DNA of 64,000 nt from Calycina herbarum (Eukaryota; Ascomycota; Leotiomycetes; Helotiales; Pezizellaceae), in contig LLEY01000004.1 of NCBI GenBank assembly GCA_001414485.1, forward strand, positions 558,001 to 622,000, in the 5' to 3' direction. This document shows, piece by piece, positions 21,309 to 32,990 of the stretch (its first letter is position 1; every line of letters starts with the position of its first letter). The position numbers and the translations under genes were made by a program. The notes below the pieces were generated by a model, which was not told where the DNA came from, did no database searches, and saw only the letters and a program-made list of their open reading frames with translations.

Positions 21309-22202
21309 TCAGCACAGCAACCCAAAAAGAAGCCTGTCTCGAGTTCATTTCTCAAACAGGATGGATTGACATGATGTTTGCTCCAATATCCAATGGTTGT
21401 TGCTTATTTCAGCCCTCAAGCATCCTACGACCCAAAAGGGCAAAAGGGGATCTGATGTTGGTTAGCGCCTTGATAAGGTTACCCCTGAGAAATAGTGGAG
21501 CCACCCCGGGGTTCATTGAACCCTTTTTTGGGGGGGGACCACGAGCTGCCACTTGCAACATTCTCATCATGGACAATGTCTACAACAATATTCGGTTGGC
21601 TTTGCGTTTGAGGTCATCATTGCATGTTGAACCTATTTTTAGGATCCTTTCCTTACCTAGCTTTAACTGCTAGTCATTGATAATCATCTGGGGATGAGTA
21701 GACTAGGTAACGGGCTTTACTCTACTATACTCTACTGAACTCTACTTGGAGTAGCCCTGAGTGCTGCTTGAGGAGTTTGTTCTCACGCCGGTCAGTGCCT
21801 ATCAATTGGAAGTAATGGCTTTCTCGATTATGGCTTCTTTCAGAGCAGCTGAAAATTGAGCATCTACAATCTCTCAAGGAAAGCGGGTAGGAGAGGGCCA
21901 AAGAAAAAGTCTAGAAAGAAAAAGGCTAGAAAGTAAAGAAAAGGACCGATGGCATTGTTTGAAGGAACCTAGTTTTGAAGTGATTTTTCCTGTCGAAAAC
22001 ATATAATGATTGATTGGTATTTGTAGCCGAAGGAATAGTCAAGATGAGATTATTAGTATGTCACTAGTGGTCAAAGTTTTCAAGTTCTCATAAAATTGTA
22101 CAAGGGTTATTATAAGCAGCTGGAAATTGTTTTAAGCTACGTTAAGATGCAACAGCGTGAAAAGGCATTTTTTGCATTATCTCAGTCTCCCTCCTCCGCT
22201 TC
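21309..22202. other. Intergenic, no gene seen
   Basis: Promoter side of the glycosyltransferase. A short microrepeat of CTCTACT units lies near 21719-21750. No frame or RNA gene is recognised. Confidence 0.5.
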
Positions 22203-23668
22203 CTACCAGATTCTATCTAACTCGTCTGTGGAAAGTATCGGTTCCTTCGAATCTTCGTTATCATCACTGATGACTTGAGCAGGTCCGTTCCGAGTGCCTT
22301 TCTGGATAACGAGTTTGTTGCGAGTTGCTGTATCCATCATGCGGAACTCCTTCATCGTGATGCTGTGAGTTCGACAAAACTCAGAACGAGTTTGTGGGAA
22401 TTCCTGTCGTTTCTTCTGGACTTCGATATTGCGAGGGTACAATTTTTGACACAAGATGTAACATGTGACCGGCGGGATTGAAATCGCAATGCTTGTTCAT
22501 TTCATCAACACACCGAAGAATCGTTGTGACTTTCTCTTCCTCGGTACGCGAATAATCCCACAAGCATCCGCCAAATACAAAGCTCCATGTTGCCTCTTTT
22601 ATTGCTTGGGATTCCCTCTCAAGACCAAGCATAGACGAAACTCGTTCAAGAGACAGCGAAAGATCCACATAAACTGGCTCCAGGCCGGAAGATAACCTTT
22701 GGTGACAAGAAGAAAAGGGCGCTACAGAACGGTAGGTCTCATCATCCGTATTATTATCACCCATCATGAGCCTTGCAAGCATATAGTTCGTGCGTGCTGC
22801 AAACAAATGTCCTTTTTGAAAAAGATCATCAGCCTGTGACTTGAGCTGATGAATCTCCTCAATCCACTCAATTTCGTCCCAGGCAGATAAAGTAGCGGAC
22901 AAAAGTTTCTCCCTTGATTCGGAGTCTCAATCTGGGAGGTTGAGTCTTGTGTGCTTTGCGAATTGATTCTGGGCGTTGACGGGGCGATGTGCTTCTTCGG
23001 ACACGTTGCGAAGTTCTTTTAATGAGTTGATTGCTAGATCCATCGCAACTTTCTTAGCTAATTCTGAGGAATTTACCTCCAGAGTAAAAAGTACAGCTAT
23101 ATCGCTCAAAGGAACCCCCTCAATCTTCAGGCTAGCGTGTACTCTACTGAACCGGAAGTTGGATTGATAGCAGTTGATCAAATGAACCATTACTGGCAAA
23201 TGTTCAATGTCCATTAATGCGATCACTTTATCCACTGCCTTCTCTTGAATCACCCAGTGATGCTCCCCCCCCCCATGAAGACCTTTTTTGATATGCATGT
23301 TTGATGCTGATGTGGAGAATTCGAGGAAAAGAAAATCGGCGGGATCGATTCATCCAGCGCATCGGAATTACTGTGCTTGCAAATTCTAGGAGGCCACTAT
23401 AAACGTTACAACCAACCGACACAATCTTGTTCTCTCTGTTGAAGCATTGTACAGCCTCTTCATTAAGTTGTCGGTTCATGGTGAACGCTACTGTATCAAG
23501 CGAAAATCGAGGCTTCGCTACTTTTTCTATCTAGCCTTCAGTGTGGATCTATTCTGTTCGCTGATACCTCGACTGTTCAAGTGAGCTATTTTTCTTGACT
23601 GAAACTAGTTCAGCTAAGATGAGATCTCGGATCTCTCGAGGTAAAGAAGTGAAGGTTGTTTGAGACAT
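22203..23668 (-). pseudogene. Decayed F-box-like/TPR-like family member
   Basis: The start MSQTTFTSLPREIRDLILAEL matches the N-terminus of the paralogue at 28440-30014. Later blocks follow in the same order: NRQLNEEAVQCFNRENKIV, a VHLINCYQSNFRFSR block like QLLNSYDSILRFK, a TPR-like helix pair, then a C-terminal ARAQYC-like block. The frame is broken several times. TAG stops lie at 23549-23551 and 23531-23533, with a frameshift at a run of ten C at 23265-23274. A TGA lies at 22927-22929, and another frameshift falls near 22450. No single intron model removes them. The TAGs fit CAG-to-TAG change. The homopolymer shift could be an assembly error, but the stops are independent. Confidence 0.75.
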
Positions 23669-24754
23669 TTTGCTGATAGAAATTTCAAAGGTCGGGTTGG
23701 AATATTGTATGAAACGGTTCGTATATTTTTGGGTGTTGAAATAATGTGCTTGGTGGTGAGAAAAGTGAAGCTTTCGAGTTTGGGGGAGCTGGAAATGTCT
23801 CGTAGCTTTGGATAAATGCTTGAGATTTGAAGCCGTTATTGTCAGAAACAAAGAAAACAATGGTTTGAATAACAAATGGAAGAAGAGGATGAATGGCTTT
23901 GTTGTCTACTTTGTTGGCTCAACGATTCAATTGTTTTTGGTTATTCAACAAAGAGTCACTTTCAACCAGGACTCATGACCTTTTTGCGGTGATTGCAAAT
24001 ATGAAAGAATGAAAAGAAAGGCTTTCAAAGATGTATGATGAGAATATATGGAGGTGAAGAGGATAGAGAAAGAATGCATATCTTTGGCGCTCTTTGGCGG
24101 AGGAGAATGCCTTCATTCACCTTTCCATATCAATAGTATAAGAGATACTGTGAAAGGGAGAACTAAATCACTGAAACATGAACAGTTCAGCAATCAAACC
24201 AATATTCCTTGTCTTTACTTTCGCAAGTTGTTTCCTTTCTCAAACCAAAGATTTGGACCGCTACTAACAACCATTAATGGCGGAGAAGGCCGTAGGCTCT
24301 TTCCAACTACCTAAACCAATCAAGGCACTCAAAGAATTATCTTCCAGCTCGTTCTTACCTGGAATTTGCCTATGTCAACAACTGGAAATGTTACGCGAGG
24401 CACCCCTGTCATATCGTTTACATGTTGGTCCTCACTCCTTGAGAAAACAGCTGCTAGGAACCTCATCTTCGGGTAAAGCTAATGACAAGAAGCCCAGCCT
24501 ATTTTGATTGACTGCTATCAAATTTGATCTCAGGTTCGCCGATGACCCATAAACGAAGTAAAAAGAGTTGCTAAAATACTGATTTACATAGCTAAAGTCG
24601 TAACTCACATCATCACCTTCAACAAAGAGCCTGACTATCCAATCGAGAGAGCTAGCTACTGTCTAAAGTGGCGACTTCAGGGTGAATTACGTCCTTCCAG
24701 GTACCTTCAACGACGGCGCCCTCCCCCCTTTTCCTCAACATTTGAGTGTGCGAC
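23669..24754. other. Intergenic, no gene seen
   Basis: Short frames without recognisable content lie between the decayed F-box-like gene and the tandem duplication upstream of the DPBB gene. Confidence 0.5.
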
Positions 24755-24976
24755 CTGAGGCATTTTGAGGTTAATGATACCTGAATGGATACAGTTTGAC
24801 AGGGTAGTGGCTTCTAACACTTCAACTCAAGAGCCCGCCCGCAACTCAACAACCTCAAGTGCAAACTGAGGCCTTTTGAGGTTATTGGTACCCGGATGGT
24901 TACGACTTGAGAGGGCAGTGGGCTATAGCACCTCAACTCAAAGACCCACCCGCAACTTAACCACCTCAACCACGGG
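24755..24976. repeat. Tandem duplication of about 111 bp upstream of the DPBB gene
   Basis: Two adjacent copies start at CTGAGG (24755 and 24866). They share TTTTGAGGTTA, a TACCTGAATGGATAC-like segment, GGGCAGTGG, CTCAACTCAA and CCGCCCGCAACT in the same order. A fragment of the motif recurs just after (GGGCGGGTCCACGAGCCTCAAGTGCAAG region). It lies 250-470 bp before the start codon of the secreted protein, so it may be promoter sequence. Confidence 0.7.
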
Positions 24977-25224
24977 CGGGTCCACGAGCCTCAAGTGCAA
25001 GTGGGTACTCCAGGAGTATCTCTTGGCACTCCTCCTTGCCTGCATCCTTTGGGTATTTAATCACTTACACTTTCCAGCTTTTCAACCCTATTTCTTATAC
25101 AAACAACAACCTCAAAGTCTTTCAATCAACACTCCCCTCAAACTTCCATTCAACTCCTCTTCGAATTCAATCACACTCCTTCCAATTAACAGTACCCATC
25201 AAACTCCAAACAATCACCGGCAAC

Positions 25225-25715
25225 ATGCAATTCCTCACCACCATTCTCTCTACTCTCGCCCTCGCCGTCTCTCTTGGAGCAGCAGCACCAACAGAATCAG
25301 GACCAACAGAATCCTTGTGGGGTGATGCAACCTGGTACGACCCAGCTGGAGGATACGGAGCTTGCGGACCTCAACTCAATGTAAGTTCACCTTTCTCACT
25401 ATTCTCTTCTGTCACTAACACCAAATCTCTTCTAGTTCAATTCCCCTATCGTCGCTCTTGGCCCCGCCTATTCTGGCAATTGTGGAAGAATGATCTCGGT
25501 CTACTACAACAGCAACGGACGCCAAGCTCGAATCCAAGCCCAGGTTCAAGATCTCTGCCCAGGCTGCCCTGATAACAACATCGATCTCTCTGGATCGAAG
25601 TTCCAAGAGATGACTGGTGACTTGGGCATTGGACGAACTACCATTACCTGGTGAGTTATTCGCTTGTTTCTCCTGGAAGATATCTTTGCTAATAATGGGT
25701 AGGGACTTCATCTGA
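25225..25715 (+). CDS. Small secreted double-psi beta-barrel (RlpA/barwin-like) protein
   Basis: Exons 25225-25380, 25436-25650 and 25703-25715 give 127 aa. The final exon supplies only the last residue of a Trp codon plus DFI and the stop. The N-terminus MQFLTTILSTLALAVSLGAA is a signal peptide. The mature part has the expansin-like double-psi barrel pattern: GDATWYDPAGGYGACG, FNSPIVALGPAYSGNCGR, VQVQDLCPGCPDNNIDLS and a GIGRTTITWDFI end, with four conserved cysteines. Fungal proteins of this type are extracellular, often induced during development or plant infection, and lack catalytic activity of their own. A TATTTAA box lies near 25054. Confidence 0.92.
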
Positions 25716-26454
25716 GTTGGCTCAACTGCGATAAGTTCGAAAACTTGGTGGGTATTACATTCTGGCTCAAACTCCTGGGTGGGGCGTTACAGATTGGGGC
25801 CAGAAAAGGCCAGGGATACAATACAAATTGACTGGAAAGCTCAATGAATGGGAGTTTAGCATAGGGTCTTGAAATATAGACAAGAATAAACAATACACAA
25901 TCGGGAAACATCACTTTTCTTGAACTCTTGCTTGCTGAATTCTCGCTTATTAATGCCTGCCACCCTTCATCACCTTTCCATCTCTTCACCTTTGATTTTT
26001 TTTTACATACCCAGTGTCTCACCTCTTTACATACGTACTTCTTCAGCAATCACAACTTACTGTTGGAAGAGACTTCTACCAACCTGCACAAGCAGCATCA
26101 AGGTTTCTTTTTCGTGAATGTAAATCCACAGCCAGCCAACCAACCAGCAATTCTAGCCTAGTCTTTAGGTAGTAAAGCTTCAAATGCTTGTACTAAATTC
26201 CATAGTTTTTTTGGTTCCAGACTTTCTTGAGGAAATTCCTAGCGTTGAGCCATGGGCACATTCTTCAATGCTAGAAAATGTAGGAAAATCTCAGCTACCC
26301 TTCAGCAGAAACCATGGAAGAAGAAATCATTTGTGGTACTTTAACTAGAGGGAAAAACTAAGCTTTGCCTATTGTAATGGATGTTTCAATAGCTATTACA
26401 ATTTTGCCTTGGCGATCAACCAGTTTCTGTTGCTGAAGGAGAAGACGCTAGAGA
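25716..26454. other. Intergenic, no gene seen
   Basis: Holds the 3' ends of two convergent genes. No frame or motif is recognised. Confidence 0.45.
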
Positions 26455-27782
26455 CTATAAAGAAGACAAAGAAGACAAAGATGACATAGACAACAAAGAT
26501 GATGGAGATGGTGACGATGAGGCAACTGATAATCTGGAAGTTTTGGTGTCCCCATTGCCCTTCACAATCTCAAACAGCCTTTTGAACCCGTTCCAATTTG
26601 CCACACTCCCATGGTCCAATCCCAAATACTCCACAAAGTAGAACCACAGGCCAGGACCACCCTTTGCTTCTTTCCACAAGTTCACAAAATAATCTTTTCC
26701 AGCCTCGCCAACAAAACAGTCCTTCTCTCCATACCAAACCCACATTGTTAGCCTGCCCTTTCCTTCCTTGAATCTTTCGTCCCAGACTTTCCATAGATTT
26801 TTCGCCATCTCTGGGCAATCTTCACAAAACCCCCATTTGCACTCTTTGGCTGTTTTAAGACATAACCTGATCTCGTCGTTCTGTCCTTCAAGTGCTTCAG
26901 AATGTACAAACTTAGCACTCAACTTGAAGACTTCATTCCAAACTAAGTCCGTGCATCCAAATGACTCTTGTTGCCACTTAGCCTCCTCTTCAATTTCTTC
27001 TCTTGATTGAGGAGATTTCTTCTTTTTGAGACGAGATTAGATTCTTTCGCATATTGGGTTGAGCTTTCTGTAAACTATGCCCACAAGGCTGATGAAGGAG
27101 GCCCATTTATCAAAGAGTTTGTTAGGTAGCATTGCAGCGGTGCGAAGGAATAAACTGCTTCCTGTATGAGACTGGTGGATCCAGGGAGCAAAAAGAGTTA
27201 TGGTTGGATTGTTTGGACAGAGGAGATCTGGTAGATAACCAAGGACGTTGAGCACATAAATTGTTCCAGTTGAATGGGCCGCAAGGTGAACTGTGAGAGG
27301 ACTGTCAGCGTTGCTCCCCAAAAGATCTATTTGCAAGGGCTTACTGTGGGATATATTAAGATGTTTGAGAAGCAGTGGAACGGTTTCAACGAAAACGGAG
27401 AGTCTCTGAGAAAGTGGTACAGCTGTTGAACCGCCAAATCCTGGTCTAACTTCCATGTCAGCATAACCCTCACAAAACCCTCCGCGCCAACTCACCTATC
27501 CAAAACCAAAATACGAACTCCCATTGCCTCTGCTAGGTGATCCCAATCGATGGCTTCCCATCTTACTCCTCCAGCAGGCCCACACCAGAGAATTGTAGGT
27601 ACCTCATCATTATTGCCATTTTTGTCATCAACTGGTAGACCAGCGATTGCAAATATAACTCGTAAGGGACCATGCGTTTCTGTTGCTGGGATAGTAAAGC
27701 TTTGGTGGAACTTGCGAGCACAAACCAGTTTCATAGCAGTGCACTGGTCAGGCGTCAAAGTTGGAATTGAGGGAGGAGCCAT
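26455..27782 (-). pseudogene. Alpha/beta-hydrolase-fold gene with an in-frame stop
   Basis: Exon 1 is 27782-27496 and exon 2 starts at 27445 after a 50-bp intron, joining as VLDRPGFGG. The nucleophile elbow reads AAHSTGTIY (AxSxG form), and LGLDHGSV near the C-terminus fits the catalytic His. A single TAA at 27037-27039 cuts the frame after ICERI. The same frame continues open to 26455 with clear sense sequence (KWQQESFGCTDLVWNEVFKL and KDCFVGEAGKDYFVNLW). I found no GT-AG pair that removes the stop. Either the gene is disrupted or only a truncated product lacking the catalytic His is made. The C-terminus ends in a Ser-Leu repeat (SSLSSLSSL). The substrate is unknown. Confidence 0.65.
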
Positions 27783-28439
27783 TTCAATGATTTCGGATTA
27801 TGGATGGTCGGATGGTTGTGTGATGATACGACACGCAGAATTGAGAAAGGGTCAAGGTAGACCGATGGAAGATGATGGTTATGCAGTGTGTTGTTAAAGC
27901 AGCGACACTCTCCATATTTCAAGTGAAACCGCCTTAGGCAAGTTGTGCCGAGCATAAGAAAGCAGTGTAGAATAAGATGCATTGAAGCCAAGCTTGCGGT
28001 GGGCACTGAAACCCTATCTCCAGTCCAATTCATCAAGTTGATGAAAACAACAACTATTCAATTATTACTCACATTTTGATTTCAAGCGTGCTTCAGCCCC
28101 AGGGAAAAAAGGGTCCTATTTTCCAAGGTTTCTTATGATGCCATAAAACTTTATTTGTATTAGTCAGGTAACGATTCATTCCCACAAAGCGACCTTGGTG
28201 CCTTTGAGCAATAGGAGGGCACGATAAAGGGCTCTTTGTGACTAAACGAGAAGTCAAAAGAGGAGAACAACAGCAAAACGAATAACAATAGCTGTAAAAC
28301 AATGTTGAAGCCCTATTATATAAGTGTGGGTGCTTCTGAAATTATTCGGAAAAACATTCATTCCACACCCTAAGCATTTACTACTCAATTCAAACAACAA
28401 ATAACTTACAACACCAACACCAAAACCAAAACCAAAACC
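27783..28439. other. Divergent promoter region, no gene seen
   Basis: Lies between the hydrolase gene (minus) and the F-box-like gene (plus). A short CCAAAA microrepeat lies just before the ATG at 28440. Confidence 0.5.
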
Positions 28440-30014
28440 ATGTCTACACCAACACAATTCACAGATCTCCCACATGGGATTCGAGACCTCATCTACTCTG
28501 AACTGCTGTCATCTAAGAAAAACACTACCTTCAAAGTTCATAGAAGTCGCCCTCGCACACTCGACCCTGGACAGTCTTCGTGGTACGTACCTGAACAGAG
28601 ATGGAGCCTTCCGACATCCGATATCCTTACCATCAATAAACAAGTTTCGAGCGAAGTACTAGAGTCTTTTCACCGAGAAAATATGCCAGTTTTGATCCGA
28701 ACAAACGAGCATCATTTTCTACAGGAATTTGCTTACAAAATCATACCCATTAAATTTGTTAGTCGACACCGTAGGGAAATTCTAGATGTAGCTTTGAAGA
28801 TAGATCTTTTAATTGTTCATGATCGTTCCCCTGCAACACAGTGGAAAGGTTCTTGTGATTGCAGCCATTGCCGGCATGGGGTTTCTGCTGCAATTATTCC
28901 GGGTGAGTATTTGCAAACCCTTGTTCAGTTACTCAACTCTTACGACTCTATTTTACGTTTCAAAGGTGGACATCAGCGCCACTTCCATCCCCGTAATGCA
29001 ACACAAAATGGAGGATCCTTCAACCGACTCGTGTTCAATTTTTCACCACCGAAACCACATTACCGAGAGAATATTACAGGGAGATTGATGGAGGGTTTGC
29101 GTGGAATCCGATGGAGCCAGAGTAGAGATTCTGTGCATGGTATCTTCGCCACCGGCTTGTCGTCGGAAGCTGCCCATGAACTTTCAAACTCAGCACTTCC
29201 ACCCTTGAGCGAAAAGGGATACATAAAAATGGCAAAGAGCCTCAAAGAACAGGGAGATATCCTTGCCAAGAAAGGCCAATACATTGGTGCACGGAAAGAT
29301 TACACTCTCGCTATCATCATGTTAGGTCGTGGTGAGAACGCGTTGTTCCCAACTTTAGGTTACCCCCCTTTTTGGGAGGGGCCATTTAGTATCTACCAGA
29401 AACTCCCAGCCGAGGCTTTTACGCTCCTAATGAACCTCTACAGTTCTTTAGAAAGAGTGTCAGCAAAGCTTGAATTCAGTTTTGAGCCTCGAAGGCTGTC
29501 TCAAGTCAGACGAACCTTGCTGCGATCATATTGCAAGAATGGCAGAAGCCAATACACCGAGCAAGAGCAGATATCCGCGATCATAAGCCACTACGAAAAT
29601 GCGATTAAGGATGGAAATTTCTCTGTGGCTGGAGACACTGTGAAATTTGGTACTAAAGAATTTCCGCATAGTCTAGACCTACAGGTTCGATGGGAAGCAT
29701 TCCCGGATGCTCGAGCTCAGTATTGCCAGGAAAACAATACCGATATCAGGGAGTTACGAGCAAAGGAAAAAGAAGCTCAAAACAAACTGAGAAATGGACG
29801 GGATACACTCACCAAGGCGGAGAGGGTGCAGTTAGAAAAAGAGAAGTCGCTGCTGTCTATGACAAAGTACAAGCTAATTGTAAGGCTTTATAAACGCAAA
29901 AAGAGTACCAAGCATCTACGGGAAGGTATTCCGGCTCATTTGTTCCCTAACCTCTTGTACGACTCCGATGCAGACATCGACGCAGACTCAGACGATGCAG
30001 ACTCAAACTTGTAG
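28440..30014 (+). CDS. F-box-like (LPxxIRD) protein with TPR-like C-terminal half
   Basis: Single exon, 524 aa. The N-terminus MSTPTQFTDLPHGIRDLIYSELL is the F-box-like 'LPxEIRdxIY' helix common in fungal proteins. The next block, ILTINKQVSSEVLESFHREN, is the usual follow-up. From about residue 263, AKSLKEQGDILAKKGQYIGARKDYTLAI is a TPR-like helical pair, followed by more helices and a Lys/Arg-rich then Asp-rich tail. Such proteins may recruit substrates to SCF ubiquitin ligases, though neither Skp1 binding nor a substrate is shown. The family has relatives at 22203-23668, 33432-35017 and 44271-45614. The TAG end is probably secondary: the same frame stays open for 33 more codons. Confidence 0.8.
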   Translation: MSTPTQFTDLPHGIRDLIYSELLSSKKNTTFKVHRSRPRTLDPGQSSWYVPEQRWSLPTSDILTINKQVSSEVLESFHRENMPVLIRTNEHHFLQEFAYKIIPIKFVSRHRREILDVALKIDLLIVHDRSPATQWKGSCDCSHCRHGVSAAIIPGEYLQTLVQLLNSYDSILRFKGGHQRHFHPRNATQNGGSFNRLVFNFSPPKPHYRENITGRLMEGLRGIRWSQSRDSVHGIFATGLSSEAAHELSNSALPPLSEKGYIKMAKSLKEQGDILAKKGQYIGARKDYTLAIIMLGRGENALFPTLGYPPFWEGPFSIYQKLPAEAFTLLMNLYSSLERVSAKLEFSFEPRRLSQVRRTLLRSYCKNGRSQYTEQEQISAIISHYENAIKDGNFSVAGDTVKFGTKEFPHSLDLQVRWEAFPDARAQYCQENNTDIRELRAKEKEAQNKLRNGRDTLTKAERVQLEKEKSLLSMTKYKLIVRLYKRKKSTKHLREGIPAHLFPNLLYDSDADIDADSDDADSNL

Positions 30015-30116
30015 TCGGACTCAGGTTTAGACTTAGACAGTGTGATTCAGCTTCCGCCTCGAACTGGTGGTATTGGAGGTTTTCTTGGAGGTCTTCTTGG
30101 AGGTTTTCGCCCTTAA
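30015..30116 (+). other. In-frame extension beyond the TAG of the F-box-like gene
   Basis: After the TAG at 30012-30014, the frame reads SDSGLDLDSVIQLPPRTGG and then a GGFLGGLLGGF-type Gly repeat, up to TAA at 30114-30116. The acidic Asp/Ser tail is continuous across the stop. It looks like former coding sequence cut off by CAG-to-TAG. Confidence 0.6.
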
Positions 30117-31139
30117 ACATCTTCATTCAAGCTCTTAAATTTACCAAAAACTTCATATGGTAACACCTAGCATGCTATTTTGAAAACAAGTACACCTCAA
30201 CATGGTAGTACTGTTGATTAAATTAATGTATCCAAAATCTAGAAATAACTAGCGTTCTCCTAAATTTGATTTAGAATGTGATCCGTGATTCCTTGTGGTA
30301 ATATAGAATGTCCTCCAAGATCCTCGCTTAAAAAAATGCATTCAGAAGTAGGTAAATTTAGGTGCTTTTAAATAGCATCAAACGTATTGAAGTACGAACA
30401 CAAAGAAGCCAGAAAGCTTGAGGATCTCCGGTGTGAGCTATTTCGATAAGCGACGGGGTGGGACGCGGGGTGGGGGGATCAGAAGTACATTGAGGAAGAG
30501 AGAGAATCCTTGATAATTCTGCAAGTCGATGACAACGGTCAATTCTCTCTCGCCAAAGACGCTTTGCACTTCCTCATCGAGAATATCCGAGTAGTGTACA
30601 TATACGAGAGCGCTGGCTAATATTTCTGAGCTCAGTACTACTTGGAACATAGTATCACCTGTAGAGAGAAGGGACAGGATTCTCGCAATGCTCTGTTGGA
30701 CCAGCGGTCCAAGAAAGAAAGGAATCGAACGAAAAGAACCGTGACAGATCATATCTCTCTAAGAAGACATTTAAAATACAGTCCTACTTGAGGTTTTGTA
30801 TCGCTAGCCCAGGCATCTGGTGCAAAGTCAGCTGAAAGCCTGAACTAAAGGCACATTGAACAAAGTTGCAGGGGGAAACTAAAACCCTGAAAAACACCCA
30901 TAAATGAAATCAAAATCAAAACCACACTAGGGCCCCGGGAAGCTTTCAGCAAAACAATATGTTAGTCCTCGAAGGAACAAAAATGGTAAGCATCCAAATT
31001 ATGCAGCTATGCACAAAAAAAAATCCACTGCTTGTCGTCCCTTATATCCTTTCAAAATTTAATTGAGAAAGATCCCAGGAATAAAACCGGGTCATCATAT
31101 TGCTTTTATCTTCCATTCATTCAATACAAGCGTAAACAT
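30117..31139. other. Intergenic, no gene supported
   Basis: A minus-strand frame at 30438-30752 (104 codons) has no recognisable motif, and I do not call it. The end of the region is the 3' side of the eIF3d gene. Confidence 0.45.
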
Positions 31140-32990
31140 CTATTCCTCAGCCTCTTCTTGCTCCTCAATCATCTCACCCTCACCATCATCCTCGAAACTT
31201 CCCATGGGGACCTCGTACAATCGCAAAATTTGCTTGTTAGGGTCCTTGACCAAAACATATTTGCCCTCTTCACGCTTGAGACACATGTCTGCGATTGTGC
31301 GAACAATACCCCATCCGTTGGAGAGACTCAAGTTCATCTGTTGGGCGAAATCGCGTGGCTTCCAACCCACAACACCGAGAACAACGTGCTTGTCATTTGT
31401 CTTTGGGTTTGCACGAGAGACGAATCTATTTGTATTAGTAAGAAATTGGAGAAAGTGTTGGAGAGAAAACTTACCCAAGCTTCATGACATCAGCACGGGC
31501 CATGATACTTTGAACAGTCCATCTTGCAAGCTTGCAACTGTTGTTCTTCATTTCTGTAGCAACAACAGCACCACGTTGGCCAACCAACTTCGTTCTCCAG
31601 TCCAAAGCTCCACCGCTACCTTGTGCCTTGTGGTCGAACTCGTTCAAAGCCTTAACTGTGATGAATTGATCTTCACCGCTGATGGCGTTCTTCTGGACAG
31701 CATCAATTTCTGTTCGGACGATCAAGTGAACTGGATCCTCGTCATTAAGTGAGAGGTCGAAACGACGGTATTTGTAAGCCTTGCTTGCAGGTGGCTCGGT
31801 CTCGGATTCTGGGTTGTAGAATGGATTCTCGTGTGCCATCTCAACTTTTTGGTTCTCGTTCTCCAACATGACTTGGTTAGCGAAGTTGTGGTTGATGTAT
31901 GTTGCCTCCTCAGCCAAAGCACTAGGTTGGTTGATCGCATCTTTGCTTCCCTCGGATGCATCCATAGGTGCGTCTGCTGCGTTCTCGTTCACAGTAACCA
32001 TATCCAGAGTCGCATTATCTCTCTTGTCGAGGAAGACCTTGTTGCCCTGTCGGACAATGACAATATCCCAAGGGTAGACTGATCTAGGCGAGCACATAAG
32101 CATGGAGAGAATGCTGTCGGTGGCGAAAATTGTGGCCTCGTCCTTTTCGGCGAGTTCTTGAATAACGGGATCCGAGGAAGTCGTGACGTTGTATGCAGCT
32201 CGGTCAACAACGTTAAGTTTTCGCTCGGCACTCTTGACAGCCTGCTTGTCGTACGATCGATCATAGTAGTACAAGAAACCGTAATTTTCGAGATCCTCTC
32301 CTTCGTCGGTATCGAGATTCAGCTTAGCCAGACGGTTGAAATCAATCTCCTCCAGCATCTTCCAGTCCGGCTTAATGTTGACTGAAGCATCGCGGTTTCG
32401 TTGTGGTTTGTCATAATCCTTCCAGCCAAATCTTCTTCCTCCACGGGCACCTCCACGACCTCCTCTATCATTATAGTTGTTGTAACCTTGTTGCCCACCT
32501 CTTCCACCAACTCTCTGGAATTGACCTCGTCCGCCTCGGGTATCGCCTCGTCCTCCACGCTGTCCCCGCCCTCGTCCAAAAGCTCCTCCACGGCCAAATC
32601 TCGTCTTTGTCGATTCGCGAACGTTGCTCACAACAGAGAAAGAAGACTCGTCTTCGGCGAGTTGAACTGCGAAAAGGGAAGATGTGCCGGCGCCGTAAAC
32701 TTGTTGATCTAGTAAAGAGTCAGTATTCCATTGTCGCATTTTCCAGCCAAAACCAGGTCGTTTTTCGAGATCCTACCTCTGTAGTTTCGGTTGTATTGTT
32801 GTCTTCCACCTCTGCCATCTCGTCCATCCTTGCCCTCAGTGGTCCAGTCGGCCATGCGACCCAGCTTGTCGCCCTTGGAGTATGGAGCGTAGGGGACGCC
32901 ATCTAGAGTCGTTTCGCTCGAGGTTGGGGGGCCCCATGAGTCCTCTGACGGCAGTGCCGAGATGATATCGGAGAGGGAGATAGGTGCCAT
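31140..32990 (-). CDS. Eukaryotic translation initiation factor 3 subunit D (eIF3d)
   Basis: Exons 32990-32777, 32708-31475 and 31425-31140 join to 577 aa. The N-terminal segment DSWGPP, then [21 protein letters not shown], is characteristic of eIF3d. It is followed by an Arg/Gly-rich stretch in the middle ([20 protein letters not shown]), [49 protein letters not shown], and [24 protein letters not shown] near the C-terminus. eIF3d is a peripheral subunit of the eIF3 complex in the cytoplasm. It contains a cap-binding fold used for specialised translation initiation. Length matches the usual 550-580 aa, and the end is a Glu-rich tail. No lesion was seen. The ATG at 32990 gives the conserved MAPISLSDI start. 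Confidence 0.96.

Noticed and set aside
30438..30752. 104-codon minus-strand frame
   Set aside because: No recognisable domain, no splice partners, weak start context. Left as intergenic.
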